Numbered from the stretch's first letter, positions 1 to 8,467 are shown. The stretch is DNA of 64,000 bases from Christensenella sp. UBA7703 (GCA_002482505.1 DLGD01000036.1:55030-119029), one strand, 5' to 3'. Notes: generated by a model not told the origin, from the sequence alone. Translations and numbers: made by a program.

Positions 1-215
1 AACGGCCGATAGAGATTGCTCTGCTTGTGCCGCTCGGCACTGATGTAGCCCTTTTCCAACAGGATGCGCAGAAAGCTATGGTAGGTTTTATAATCCCAGC
101 TCACCGCCGGGTTTTGCTGCTGGACACTCGCGATAATTCCCTTCAGATCCAGCGGGGCCTCCTGCCAGAGCGCTTGCAGGATGATCCATTCCGATTCTTT
201 TAGTCGTGCATCCAT
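1..215 (-). CDS. BlaI/MecI/CopY-family repressor, N-terminal part (cut by window edge)
   Basis: Only the first 71 residues are in the window; the gene runs off the left end. The visible part begins MDARLKESEWIILQALW and continues with a winged-helix pattern in which residues around 40-60 (SWDYKTYHSFLRILLEKGYI) match the recognition helix and wing start of BlaI/MecI penicillinase repressors. The family binds DNA as a dimer and is often inactivated by proteolysis from a BlaR/MecR membrane sensor; whether such a partner follows cannot be seen. The start at 215 is the first in-frame ATG, with a GGAGGGAA-type ribosome binding site just upstream. The promoter region carries two matching palindromes, which fits autoregulation. 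Confidence 0.8.
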   Translation of the reverse strand, partial: MDARLKESEWIILQALWQEAPLDLKGIIASVQQQNPAVSWDYKTYHSFLRILLEKGYISAERHKQSNLYRP

Positions 216-299
216 ATGGGTTCCCTCCAAAAGGTTTTCATTCATTGCCGGAGTCGCATGAAAACGGATTTTTCGCTGGTCGGCTGTATCGTTGCGTGT

Positions 300-358
300 A
301 TTCTTATCGTTATAAGAATTGTTTTCTTAAAGATATAAGAACATTTTTCATTTGTCAA
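300..358 (-). promoter_or_regulatory. Promoter with two tandem operators for the BlaI-like repressor
   Basis: On the minus strand there is a -35 TTGACA (358-353), a 17-nt spacer and a -10 TATCTT (335-330). Two palindromes with the same design TTCTTA-N6-TAAGAA lie at 301-318 and 324-341, 23 bp apart, about two helical turns. One covers the -10 and the other the expected transcript start. The first has 8-bp arms (ATTCTTAT/ATAAGAAT, 300-319). The arrangement is what a dimeric autorepressor would use; assigning it to the adjacent gene is an inference. Confidence 0.65.
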
Positions 359-551
359 TACACGTGTTTTAGTGTTCACAATTACGTTTCAAACGTGTCT
401 TCCGCGTTGCATTTGACTAGGAAAGAAAAAAAAGCCTCTTCCGCCGCACCGATGATCCGTCCGCAGTGCTGGAAGGGGTTTTGTAGAAAGCGCATATTGA
501 TTGGAGCGAACGAAAAAAAGAAGCCTTGCTATTTGTCATCTGCAAAAATCG

Positions 552-620
552 CGCAAGCGCGGCATCCGGCAACGCAAAGGGGTCCCGCCTTTACGCAAGC
601 GCCGGATGCCGCGTCTTGCG
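552..620. repeat. Long imperfect inverted repeat in a gene-free stretch
   Basis: Arms of 19 and 20 nt (552-570 and 601-620) pair fully except for one bulged base; the core is GCGGCATCCGG/CCGGATGCCGC. The 30-nt middle can fold further (AAAGG/CCTTT). There is no T-tract on either side, so this does not look like a terminator. It lies in the 216-1033 interval, where I find no convincing gene: the open frames there overlap each other on both strands and show no family signature. A REP- or MITE-like structured repeat is possible, but no second copy is visible in the window. Confidence 0.5.
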
Positions 621-1033
621 ACGCGCATCGCCGCCGACAACCCAAACCGTAATCGGGTGTTGCTCCTTCTTGCCCCGTGAGGAGAGAGGTCTCACGCGAG
701 GCAAAAAGCAGACGGTCGGCGAATTCGAATTGCGGCATCATCTGCCGTTCTCCACACGATATCGCCCGCTTGCCAGGGCAGATGTACCAGATCCGCCCGA
801 GCAATCAAAACGCGTGTGGAAACTTGTTCTGCTAATAAGACGTTTGAGAGAGGGGCTTGATGACAGGAAAATTTATGAACTTTTTGTGAACGAATTCATT
901 TGCGCGCAAAACAAGGTAAAACGGAAGATGATTTCCTATACGGCAGAACATCCTTGTGCTATCCTTGTCACATAGGAAATCGCGCAAAAAGCAGCGGTTT
1001 CTCGCACATCCTCCGTCAATCGAGGTATCCGAA

Positions 1034-1762
1034 ATGACGCAATCCATTCGCATCCACGAGATCGGCAACTATATGCTTCGGCAATACCTGCTTGAAACAC
1101 CGCAGGGTTGGATCGCGCTTGATTCCGGCTATGCGGGCGGGTTTTCAGCGTACCGCCATAAACTCGAAAAACGAACCTCGATCGGTCAGGTGAAATACGT
1201 CTTCCTGACCCATTCCCACAACGACCACGCGGGATTCTTGACCGAACTTGTGCAAAAAAGCGGCGCACAGCTCATACTCAACGAGCAGAGCCTGCCCCGC
1301 CTTGCCCGCGGCGAAAACGTGATGCCGGAGGGAACGGGGTTTACCACGCGTGCGGGCGTCATGCTCTCCGCGCTGATGAAGCGCTCCTCCTTCCCGCCCG
1401 TCCTGCCGGATGAAACCACCGTCATTCTCAGGAGCGAAGTAGATCAGCCGTTTCTTGCCGCGGGGTTGCCCATCCGCGTCGTGTTCCTGCCTGGGCACAC
1501 GGCGGACTCAATCGGGCTCTATCTCGAGGAAACGCGGGAACTGCTCTGCGGCGACGCGGCGGGCAACGCAATCATCGCGCCAGCAAGGCAAGCAATCGTA
1601 ATCGAGGATGTGCCGGCATTTGCCGCCTCTTGGGACAAGATCATCTCGCTCGATCCCAGATGCATCTATCCCAGCCACGGGAACCCGTTTGGAGTGGAGG
1701 ATTTGGTGAGATTTCGAAGCAAGCTGGATGATTTAACGCTCTTCTATCCCAAGAAACACTAA
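1034..1762 (+). CDS. MBL-fold metallo-hydrolase
   Basis: Predicted 242-residue soluble hydrolase of the metallo-beta-lactamase superfamily. The zinc-binding motif THSHNDH gives H60, H62, D64 and H65; further ligands are the His of LPGHTADS, the Asp of CGDAAGN and the His of PSHGNP near the C-terminus. This full dinuclear site suggests an active enzyme of the glyoxalase II or lactonase-like branch, but the substrate cannot be told. The start at 1034 follows GAGG at 1022-1025; an upstream in-frame start at 956 would add 26 residues with no family resemblance. It stands alone, with a terminator just downstream. Confidence 0.85.
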   Translation: MTQSIRIHEIGNYMLRQYLLETPQGWIALDSGYAGGFSAYRHKLEKRTSIGQVKYVFLTHSHNDHAGFLTELVQKSGAQLILNEQSLPRLARGENVMPEGTGFTTRAGVMLSALMKRSSFPPVLPDETTVILRSEVDQPFLAAGLPIRVVFLPGHTADSIGLYLEETRELLCGDAAGNAIIAPARQAIVIEDVPAFAASWDKIISLDPRCIYPSHGNPFGVEDLVRFRSKLDDLTLFYPKKH

Positions 1763-1783
1763 AAAAGAAATGATAGAAACGCA

Positions 1784-1824
1784 AAAACACCGCCGCCGGA
1801 AACCCGGAAACGGTGTTTTGTTTT
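1784..1824. terminator. Intrinsic terminator shared by converging genes
   Basis: AAAACACCG (1784-1792) pairs with CGGTGTTTT (1811-1819), with A-rich sequence on the left and T-rich on the right. It can serve the hydrolase on the plus strand and the acetyltransferase on the minus strand. Confidence 0.75.
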
Positions 1825-1845
1825 TGATGCGTTGTCTTTGTCAGG

Positions 1846-2334
1846 TTATAGCATTTTTCGGAAACAAACGCTTTCTTTCACGCCGATATACGGCTCATAG
1901 TTCGGGATACGTTGGTATCCCGCCGCCTCGTAGAGGCGAATTGCCTCCGGCTGAAGGGTCCCCGTTTCCAGCACGGCAAATAAAAAGCCGCTTTCATGCG
2001 CCCAGGCTTCCAGCTCCGCAAGCACCACGCGCGCAAGCCGCTGTCCGCGAAACGCTTTGTGTACGAAGATACGCTTCATCTCAACCGAATCGTGTGAAAA
2101 CGGTTTGAAGCAGCCGCACCCCGCCGGAATCCCATCGAGCGAGACAACCACAGCGTGCTGCACGTCGCCCGATTTGTTGTGCTGGCCGAAAAAATCCATC
2201 TGCGCGCCGTAGCGTTCGTTTAGCTCCTCGTCCAGCGCAGCAATCAGCGCGCGAAAGTCCGCATCCTGTGCTGTGCAGCGGGTGATGGTAATTGCTTGTT
2301 GTGGGCTCCGTCTCATACGGCGCTCATACTCCAT
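1846..2334 (-). CDS. GNAT-family N-acetyltransferase
   Basis: 162-residue protein with the GNAT acetyl-CoA fold: a beta-4 strand ending VEMKRIFV, then the pyrophosphate-binding loop RGQRLA (R96-A101), and a C-terminal YEAAGYQRI motif typical of the family. The loop has Arg where the classical consensus has its second Gly, as in several small GNAT groups. The substrate is unknown. It begins 6 nt after the stop of the upstream CCG-domain gene, and its ribosome binding site GAGGAA lies within that gene's last codons, so the two are probably co-transcribed and translationally coupled. An in-frame ATG at 2316 is an alternative start. Confidence 0.85.
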   Translation of the reverse strand: MEYERRMRRSPQQAITITRCTAQDADFRALIAALDEELNERYGAQMDFFGQHNKSGDVQHAVVVSLDGIPAGCGCFKPFSHDSVEMKRIFVHKAFRGQRLARVVLAELEAWAHESGFLFAVLETGTLQPEAIRLYEAAGYQRIPNYEPYIGVKESVCFRKML

Positions 2335-2340
2335 TCAAAC

Positions 2341-3060
2341 TTAGTGTTCCTCGATATAACGGGCCATATTCTCATGATAGACATCGAGGTCTCTTTCCTG
2401 TCCCCCCGTCGGTTCCCCCATCACAAGATCCAGCACGTGATGCGGCGTTTTTCCGCCGATCTCCATGGAGTTGATACAAGAAGCGCAATAGACCGCAACC
2501 TCCTGACACGGCATCTGCGCGGCGCGTTTTTTCTGGAACGCGTATACTTCCTCCAACGGAATGCGCCCGTAAAAATGATCTCCACAGCAGATGGATTTCG
2601 TTCCCGAAAACTGACTCTCGACCACTTCGATGTGCATTTTGTCCAGGAGGCTTCTTACCGCCGCGTGCACCTGCGGTTTCTTGCGAAACGAGCAGGAATC
2701 GTGTACGGAGAGCTGCATGCCGTCATAGGTCGGCAGCGGCAGGGCAGGAATTGCGTCCAGCACCTCCCAGAGCGAGATGGTCTGAATGCCTTTATAGAGC
2801 GAGCGAAATCTCCGGTCGCATCCCGCGCAGCAGTTGATAATTGTCGCGCCCGCCGGCAAGTTCGGTTCATGCTGGCAGCAGGTTGTGTGCAGCTTGGTCG
2901 GCAAAAAGCGACGGTTGAGCAGGTGGAGAATCTCCTCCACCGCCTCCGGCTTATACAGGCTCATCGCACAGCCGGGGTTAAAGTAGCATTTGTCGGGGTC
3001 GATGTCCTCCAGCGCAATACTGGGAATCGTGTCCGTATTAGGTCGCCCGGGGTCGTCCAT
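2341..3060 (-). CDS. Cysteine-rich CCG-domain (heterodisulfide reductase-like) protein
   Basis: 239-residue protein with two cysteine-rich CCG-type segments: CCQHEPN with NCCAGCDRRF in the first half, and HDSCSFR, SICCGDHF and YCASCINSM in the second. In heterodisulfide reductase HdrB, GlpC and LutA, such segments bind an unusual iron-sulfur cluster or take part in thiol/electron chemistry. Here the domain stands alone, without ferredoxin or flavin modules, and no partner subunit is adjacent. A role in redox or lactate-type oxidation is possible but not shown. An AGGAGG site lies 12 nt before the start. It is the first gene of a two-gene unit with the acetyltransferase. Confidence 0.75.
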   Translation of the reverse strand: MDDPGRPNTDTIPSIALEDIDPDKCYFNPGCAMSLYKPEAVEEILHLLNRRFLPTKLHTTCCQHEPNLPAGATIINCCAGCDRRFRSLYKGIQTISLWEVLDAIPALPLPTYDGMQLSVHDSCSFRKKPQVHAAVRSLLDKMHIEVVESQFSGTKSICCGDHFYGRIPLEEVYAFQKKRAAQMPCQEVAVYCASCINSMEIGGKTPHHVLDLVMGEPTGGQERDLDVYHENMARYIEEH

Positions 3061-3108
3061 TGAGAAATGAATCCTCCTGAAATTATTTTTATTTTTGCTT
3101 CACCGAAC

Positions 3109-3705
3109 CTATCGGTAAATTTTAATATCTCTTTCGCTTATGTTGTAGCGCATGCGTAGGTGTTCATACAGGCTTGCACAGGCAAGCGCGTCGTCCAGCG
3201 CATTGTGGTGGTGTTCCAGCGGAATGTTCAGCCCCGCGCAGAGGTCGTTGAGCCGGTGGCTACCAAACATCGCCTTTGGAATATGCTTTCTTGAAGTCTC
3301 CAGCGTGCAGATGTATTTCCAGTTTTCGGCGTGCAGATCTTCGCGCAGAAGCGCCTTTCGCATCACGGGCAGGTCGAAGAGCGCATTGTGCGCAACGAGC
3401 AGACATCCCGTAAAATATGGCTCAATCTTCGGCCAAAGCTCATAGAGCGAAGGTTCGTTTTCTACATCTCGCGGGCGGATTCCGTGGATCGCGATATTCG
3501 CCGCGTCAAACTCGTCGCAGGGGTTCACAAGATAATGCAGCCGCTCCGGCTCGCCTTCTCCGTCCACACGCACGATACCGATGGAACAGATCGAGCGGGA
3601 AAACCGGTTCGGCGTTTCCACGTCCACCGCGGTGAACACGTCCAGCTCATCCCGCAAAAACAATCCCGGCAAAACGTATTCCCCTTTCGCAGACGGTACG
3701 GCCAA
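3109..3705 (-). CDS. DEDDh 3'-5' exonuclease (DNA polymerase III epsilon-like)
   Basis: 198-residue exonuclease of the DnaQ/RNase T superfamily. All acidic residues of the DEDDh site are visible: D28 and E30 in VDVETP (ExoI), D111 in HNALFD (ExoII), and H166 with D171 in HHNALDDA (ExoIII). Two metal ions bound here would allow removal of 3' nucleotides from single-stranded DNA or RNA. It is a free-standing protein without a BRCT or helicase module, as often seen in Clostridia, so repair or RNA processing is more likely than replicative proofreading. Its promoter lies divergent to that of the thiamine pyrophosphokinase gene. Confidence 0.88.
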   Translation of the reverse strand: MAVPSAKGEYVLPGLFLRDELDVFTAVDVETPNRFSRSICSIGIVRVDGEGEPERLHYLVNPCDEFDAANIAIHGIRPRDVENEPSLYELWPKIEPYFTGCLLVAHNALFDLPVMRKALLREDLHAENWKYICTLETSRKHIPKAMFGSHRLNDLCAGLNIPLEHHHNALDDALACASLYEHLRMRYNISERDIKIYR

Positions 3706-3722
3706 AATAAACCTTAAAAGGT

Positions 3723-3834
3723 ATTATACCATACCTGCGGGCAAAAAAACGCCGATTTTGAGCCAACTTTTTGCGTGTTTGCGCTGGTTGCCGCCGTCCG
3801 CTCGCTTTTCTTTCGCATAGAAACATGGTATAAA
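3723..3834. promoter_or_regulatory. Divergent promoters, both with extended -10 boxes
   Basis: Minus strand: TGGTATAAT at 3731-3723 upstream of the exonuclease gene; the TATAAT is part of the palindrome GGTATTATACC (3720-3730). Plus strand: TGGTATAAA at 3826-3834 upstream of the thiamine pyrophosphokinase gene. Neither has a good -35, so both rely on the TGn extension. Confidence 0.5.
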
Positions 3835-3908
3835 TACGGATAAAGGGACGGGCTGCATCCTTCCGTTTTTGCAGCACCTCGTCCAAGAAAATGAATTCGA
3901 GGAATTCG

Positions 3909-4565
3909 ATGAAACGACCCGCACAAAATCCAATCTGCTATATCGTCTGTGCCCTACCGCAGAGCCATGCGCTCACGCCCAATTCCGGCGATCTCGTCAT
4001 CGCCGCGGATGGCGGCTATGCACAGCTATGCGGCATCCATCCCGATCTTGTGGTAGGCGATTTTGACTCGCTGGGCTATGTCCCCGCGGGCGAACAAATC
4101 GTGCGCCATCCGGCGGAAAAAGACGACACGGACACGATGCTTGCCGCGCGGATCGGCCTTGCGCGCGGGTATCGCGCATTCGTGCTGCTTGGCGGCGTTG
4201 GCGGGCGCCTGGACCACACGCTGGCAAACATACAAACGCTCGCGTTCCTGCGGGAAAACGGCGCACGCGCTGCACTGCTCGGCGAGGCGGAGACGATCAC
4301 GCTGATTCAGGATGAATCCCTGCGTTTTCGAGCGGGGCTTTCCGGCATCGTCTCGGTGTTTTCCTATGGCGCGCTTGCCAAGGGTGTTTATGAGTGGGGG
4401 CTTGCCTATGCGCTCAACGACGCAACGCTGAGAGATACGAACCCGCTTGGGGTAAGCAATGCTTTCACCGGCGAAGCCGCCGAGGTGAGTGTTCGGGAAG
4501 GCCGACTCGTCGTCCTGTACGCGGGGTTGCCGGAGAACAGCGATCTGTTTTCGTCACATTGGTAG
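3909..4565 (+). CDS. thiN: Thiamine pyrophosphokinase
   Basis: 218-residue enzyme that transfers pyrophosphate from ATP to thiamine, giving thiamine diphosphate. Family motifs appear in order: AADGG (D34), GDFDS (D51, D53), KDDTD (K71-D75), GGRLDH, and LGVSN near the C-terminus, which lies in the thiamine-binding domain. The start at 3909 is preferred because GAGGA (3899-3903) sits 5 nt upstream; the ATG at 3891 lacks such a site. It is monocistronic here, although in many Firmicutes it follows rsgA and rpe. No TPP riboswitch is visible upstream. Confidence 0.93.
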   Translation: MKRPAQNPICYIVCALPQSHALTPNSGDLVIAADGGYAQLCGIHPDLVVGDFDSLGYVPAGEQIVRHPAEKDDTDTMLAARIGLARGYRAFVLLGGVGGRLDHTLANIQTLAFLRENGARAALLGEAETITLIQDESLRFRAGLSGIVSVFSYGALAKGVYEWGLAYALNDATLRDTNPLGVSNAFTGEAAEVSVREGRLVVLYAGLPENSDLFSSHW

Positions 4566-4720
4566 AGCGAACTTTTTACACGGTCAAACCCCAAATGTTG
4601 TTTATCACGGCAAAATCACCTTCTATTTGAATCAAAATTGAATGTACACTGCTATTTTTATAGTTGCACGTCATGTTGGCGTGTAACAACACCTGTTTGG
4701 ATTGGTATCAGGAGGATACG

Positions 4721-5398
4721 ATGTTTCACATTCTTGTCGTGGAGGATGACCGGGCGCTACGCGAGCTCTTTTGCACCGTGCTTTCGAAAAACGGCTTCGT
4801 CTACCACGAAGCGCGGGACGGTGCGGACGCCTGGGACGTGCTCGAAAAACAGTATATCGACCTCGTTGTGACGGACATCATGATGCCGAATATGAACGGC
4901 TTTGAGTTCGTGAAAAGCCTGCGCCAAAACGCGCTGAATATGCCCGTGCTCATGATTACCGCTAAGGATACATTTGAGGACATGCAGAGCGGTTTTCTCG
5001 CAGGGACGGACGACTACATGGTCAAGCCCGTCAACGTCAACGAGATGATTTTGCGCATCAATGCGCTCCTAAAGCGCGCGCAGATTGTCAACGAAAAAAA
5101 GATTCGCTTTGAAAACGCAGAGCTAAGGTATGACGACCTCACCGTCTGCATCGGCGGGGATTGCAGTGTGCTGCCGCAAAAGGAGTTTTACATTCTCTAC
5201 AAGCTGCTTTCAAACCCCAACCGAGTATTTACCAAGCAGCAGATCATGGACGAAATCTGGGGGATGGACACCGAAAGCGACCCGCACACGCTGGATGTGC
5301 ATATCAGCAGGCTTCGCGAACGCTTCAAGGACAACGCGCAGTTTGAGATTGTCACCATCCGCGGCCTTGGCTACAAGGCGGTAAAAAAACATGCCTAA
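4721..5398 (+). CDS. OmpR-family response regulator
   Basis: 225-residue regulator. Residues 1-120 form a receiver domain with the acidic pair in VVEDD, the phosphoacceptor D52 in VTDIMMP, the conserved Thr in MITAK and Lys in VKPVN. Residues 130-225 form a winged-helix DNA-binding domain (LPQKEFYILYKLLSNPNR, then VHISRLRERF and TIRGLGYKA). The start follows AGGAGGA at 4710-4716. It overlaps the histidine kinase gene by 8 nt and is surely its partner. Similar pairs in Firmicutes often sense envelope stress or antimicrobial peptides, but no target operon is adjacent. Confidence 0.93.
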   Translation: MFHILVVEDDRALRELFCTVLSKNGFVYHEARDGADAWDVLEKQYIDLVVTDIMMPNMNGFEFVKSLRQNALNMPVLMITAKDTFEDMQSGFLAGTDDYMVKPVNVNEMILRINALLKRAQIVNEKKIRFENAELRYDDLTVCIGGDCSVLPQKEFYILYKLLSNPNRVFTKQQIMDEIWGMDTESDPHTLDVHISRLRERFKDNAQFEIVTIRGLGYKAVKKHA

Positions 5399-6449
5399 AC
5401 TGCCGGAGATCAAAGCCCGTCCGCGCGCGGCGCAGATTTTTGCCGCCATCATCGCGGGCATCATCGCGGTTTCGATGGCGCTCACGCTGGGTGTAATCTA
5501 TGTGCTGCTCAAGCTCAGGATCGGCACGATTACCGCGGTTGTCACGTCCACTACCTATATGAGCATCTTTACCACCGTCGTCGGCGTCGGCATCGCCGCC
5601 TACACGAGCACAAAGATGCTTTCGCCGATCGTCAAGATCAACGACGCGGCAAAGAAGGTCTCGCGCGGGGACTTCACCGTCCGGCTCGAAGAAAAGAGCA
5701 TTGCAAAAGAGATTGAAGAAATTGCAACGAGTTTCAATATCATGGTCAAGGAGCTCTCCAACACCGAAACACTCCGCAACGATTTCGTGAGCAACGTCTC
5801 ACACGAGTTCAAAACCCCGCTCTCGGCAATCGAAGGGTATGCAACGCTCCTGCAGGATGAAAGCCTGAGCAATGAAGAGCAGGCGACCTATGTGTCCCGT
5901 ATCCTCGAAAACACGAGCAGGCTTTCCAAGCTCACCCAAAGCATCCTCTCGCTTTCACAGCTCGAAAATCAGGAGATCGTACTCCAGCAGGAAACCTACA
6001 TGCTGGATGAGCAAATTCGCCGCGTTCTGCTCAGCTATGAACCACTCTGGGAGGAAAAAGAGCTGAATATCGACCTCGCGCTGGCTGCAACTCCGGTTTA
6101 CGGCAGCAAGTCCCTGCTTGCGCAGGTTTGGAGCAACCTCATCGACAACGCAATCAAGTTTTCGCGCAAAGGTGGCACGCTCTTCATCTCCTGCGGCGTG
6201 TTCGACGGAAAGGTTGTCGTGCGCATTCGGGACAACGGAATCGGCATGACCGAGGATGTGCGGGCGCATGCGTTTGATAAGTTTTATCAGGGGGAACGTT
6301 CGCATACCGGCCAGGGCAGCGGCCTCGGCCTTGCGTTGGTCCGCCGGATCATCTCACTCAGCAGCGGCACGATTGACCTGCAGAGCAAAGAGGGCAAGGG
6401 CACGGAGATTACCGTGTCACTCAAAAATGAACAACAAAGTGTTTCTTAA
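5391..6449 (+). CDS. Sensor histidine kinase
   Basis: 352-residue membrane kinase. Two hydrophobic segments (about 17-42 and 52-72) enclose only a short loop, so this is a small-loop, probably membrane-sensing kinase. A HAMP domain follows (SPIVKINDAAKKVSRGDF), then the HisKA site VSHEFKTPL with phospho-acceptor H138, and the ATPase with N-box NLIDNAIKF, G1 DNGIGM, F-box FDKFYQ and G2 GSGLGLALV. All catalytic elements are intact. Translation is coupled to the response regulator by overlapping ends. The lack of an extracellular sensor domain points to detection in or at the membrane, or through a partner protein. Confidence 0.93.
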   Translation: MPKLPEIKARPRAAQIFAAIIAGIIAVSMALTLGVIYVLLKLRIGTITAVVTSTTYMSIFTTVVGVGIAAYTSTKMLSPIVKINDAAKKVSRGDFTVRLEEKSIAKEIEEIATSFNIMVKELSNTETLRNDFVSNVSHEFKTPLSAIEGYATLLQDESLSNEEQATYVSRILENTSRLSKLTQSILSLSQLENQEIVLQQETYMLDEQIRRVLLSYEPLWEEKELNIDLALAATPVYGSKSLLAQVWSNLIDNAIKFSRKGGTLFISCGVFDGKVVVRIRDNGIGMTEDVRAHAFDKFYQGERSHTGQGSGLGLALVRRIISLSSGTIDLQSKEGKGTEITVSLKNEQQSVS

Positions 6450-6475
6450 CGCATACAACCAAGATCACAGATTTT

Positions 6476-6504
6476 GAGGTCGCCCCGAAGGGCAGCCTCT
6501 TTTT
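6476..6504 (+). terminator. Intrinsic terminator after the two-component operon
   Basis: A GAGG...CCTC stem extended by GCCC/GGGC, closing a CGAA loop, followed by TTTTT. It lies 27 nt after the kinase stop codon. Confidence 0.85.
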
Positions 6505-6575
6505 CTATCTAGACGCGCCAAAAAACGATGCGTTTTTCACTAAATCTGCCATCTAATCGGTTGAAATGCAACACA

Positions 6576-6591
6576 AACTCAAATTTGAGTT
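6576..6591. promoter_or_regulatory. Perfect 16-bp palindrome upstream of the DegV genes
   Basis: AACTCAAATTTGAGTT is perfectly self-complementary and lies about 100 nt before the first DegV start, in an AT-rich stretch (6507-6692) that must hold the promoter. It may be an operator for an unidentified dimeric regulator. I see no clear -35/-10 pair. Confidence 0.45.
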
Positions 6592-6692
6592 GAAGAATTG
6601 TTGAAGTTCTATTGAGAATCGTTTGAAGGATAGCTGTTAGTATAAGTTTGTATTCGCATCGAGCGAAACAGAAATTGGGAGACAAAAAATTA

Positions 6693-7520
6693 ATGAACTA
6701 TACCCTTGTTGCCGATAGCTGTTGCGACCTGACCCGCGAAATGCGCGCCGAATGGGGTGTCAAGAGCGTTCCGCTGACGCTGACCCTTGGCGAAGAATCG
6801 TATATCGACGACGACACGCTGGATCTGCCGGATTTCATGGCGCGCATGCACGCCTGCAAAGCACGCGTTGGCTCCGCTGCCCCCGCGCCGGGACAGTATG
6901 CGGACGCCTTTGGCAAGGACGACGCGTTTGCCGTCACGCTTTCCAGCAGCCTCTCCGGCTCCTATGCCAGCGCGATGTCCGGCAAAGAGATCGCGGAAGA
7001 AGCGGGCGCAAATGTGCACGTGTTTGACTCCCGCAGTGCGGCGGCAGGCGAGGTATTGATTCTGCTTAAGATTCGAAAGCTCATTCAGGAAGGCCTGCAA
7101 AAGTCCGAAATCATTCAGAAGATCGAAAACTTCATCAAGGAGATGAGCACGTTCTTCGTGCTGGACAACATCGACAACCTCTATAAAAACGGGAGGCTCG
7201 GCCGCATCACCGCAACCCTGATCTCCACGCTGCACATCCGCCCCATCATGGGCGCCGACCGGGACGGCAACATCTCTCTTGTCTCGCATGTGCAGGGCTG
7301 GAAGCAGGTAGTCAAAAAGCTTGCGGACACGATTGAGAATACCGGACGCGACACCACGGGTCAAAGCATCGTGATTACGCATTGCAACAACATCACGTTT
7401 GCCGATGAACTCAAGGCGGAAATCGAGCGCAGATACCACTTCTCCGAAATCCTCATGCTGCCTACCCGCGGGGTTAGTTCCCTTTACGCAAACGAAAAGG
7501 GTATCATCATCGCTTTCTAA
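6693..7520 (+). CDS. DegV-family fatty-acid-binding protein (first of two)
   Basis: 275-residue DegV-fold protein. Characterised members (FakB) hold a fatty acid and present it to the kinase FakA, which phosphorylates it for phospholipid synthesis. Visible family motifs are the N-terminal DSCCDLT, the SLSGSYASA segment that binds the carboxylate, FDSRSAAAGEV, and the central NIDNLYKNGRLGR motif. No fakA is adjacent. The start at 6693 follows GGGAG at 6677-6681. It is followed 43 nt later by a second DegV gene, and the pair ends in one terminator, so they form an operon; two FakB proteins with different fatty-acid preference are common. Confidence 0.9.
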   Translation: MNYTLVADSCCDLTREMRAEWGVKSVPLTLTLGEESYIDDDTLDLPDFMARMHACKARVGSAAPAPGQYADAFGKDDAFAVTLSSSLSGSYASAMSGKEIAEEAGANVHVFDSRSAAAGEVLILLKIRKLIQEGLQKSEIIQKIENFIKEMSTFFVLDNIDNLYKNGRLGRITATLISTLHIRPIMGADRDGNISLVSHVQGWKQVVKKLADTIENTGRDTTGQSIVITHCNNITFADELKAEIERRYHFSEILMLPTRGVSSLYANEKGIIIAF

Positions 7521-7563
7521 CGAGGCGCTGACACAACATCATCTATATATCCGGAGGTAATCC

Positions 7564-8454
7564 ATGCAACCGTATGTCCTGACCTGCTGTTCCACTGCCG
7601 ATCTTTCAAAGGAATACTTTGAATCGAGAAACATTCCCTATGTCTGCTTTCATTTTACGATTGACGGCATAGAGTATTTGGACGATTTGGGCCAGAGCAT
7701 GTCATTTGAAGAGTTCTATGCCCGAATCGACAAAGGCGCTATGCCTACCACGTCGCTGGTCAACACCGAGCAGTTCATCGCGTTCTTTGAGCCATTCCTC
7801 AAAGAAGGCAAGGATATCCTGCATCTTTCGTTTTCCTCCGGACTCTCCGGCACCTATGCCAGCGCGCTGCTGGCGCAGGCCGAGCTCAAGGAGCGCTACC
7901 CCGAGCGGACGCTGACGGTTGTCGACTCCCTCGGCGCTTCTTCCGGCTACGGCTTGATGGTGGACACCCTTGCAGACATGCGTGACAACGGTGTTTCCTT
8001 GCAGGAAGCAGCGGCTTGGATTGAGGAACATAAGCTCAATCTGCACCACTGGTTTTTCTCTACAGACCTGACGCATTATAAGCGCGGCGGGCGCATTTCG
8101 CCGACCGCATTCGTGGTTGGTTCCATCCTTGGCATCAATCCGCTGATGAATATGGACGATCTGGGCCATCTGACCCCGCGCTTCAAGATCAACGGCAAAA
8201 AACGCGTGATGCGTGAAATTGTCAAGCAGATGGAGCTACACGCCGACGACGGGCTGGACTACAACAAAAAGTGCTTCATCTCCAACTCCGCCTGTCTGGA
8301 TGACGCAAAAACCGTCGCAGCGCTCGTGGAATCAACGTTCCCGAAGCTCAACGGCAAAGTGCTCATCAACAGCGTCGGCACCGTAGTCGGCGCCCACACC
8401 GGCCCCGGCACAGTTGCGCTGTTCTTCTGGGGCGACTCCCGAAAGAAAGCATAA
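7564..8454 (+). CDS. DegV-family fatty-acid-binding protein (second of two)
   Basis: 296-residue DegV-fold protein, a clear but divergent paralogue of the preceding gene. It has the N-terminal TCCSTADLS motif, a TSLVNTEQF segment, SFSSGLSGTYASA for ligand binding, and the central THYKRGGRIS motif. The expected role is to carry a fatty acid to a FakA-type kinase. It is somewhat longer than its neighbour, mainly in the C-terminal domain. A strong ribosome binding site (CCGGAGG) precedes the ATG. The divergence between the paralogues suggests separate ligand preference rather than a recent duplication. Confidence 0.9.
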   Translation: MQPYVLTCCSTADLSKEYFESRNIPYVCFHFTIDGIEYLDDLGQSMSFEEFYARIDKGAMPTTSLVNTEQFIAFFEPFLKEGKDILHLSFSSGLSGTYASALLAQAELKERYPERTLTVVDSLGASSGYGLMVDTLADMRDNGVSLQEAAAWIEEHKLNLHHWFFSTDLTHYKRGGRISPTAFVVGSILGINPLMNMDDLGHLTPRFKINGKKRVMREIVKQMELHADDGLDYNKKCFISNSACLDDAKTVAALVESTFPKLNGKVLINSVGTVVGAHTGPGTVALFFWGDSRKKA

Positions 8455-8467
8455 GAAAACGGAATCC

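Noticed and set aside
206..975. Several overlapping open frames on both strands
   Set aside because: No family signature and no ribosome binding sites; they cross the operator and the inverted repeat.
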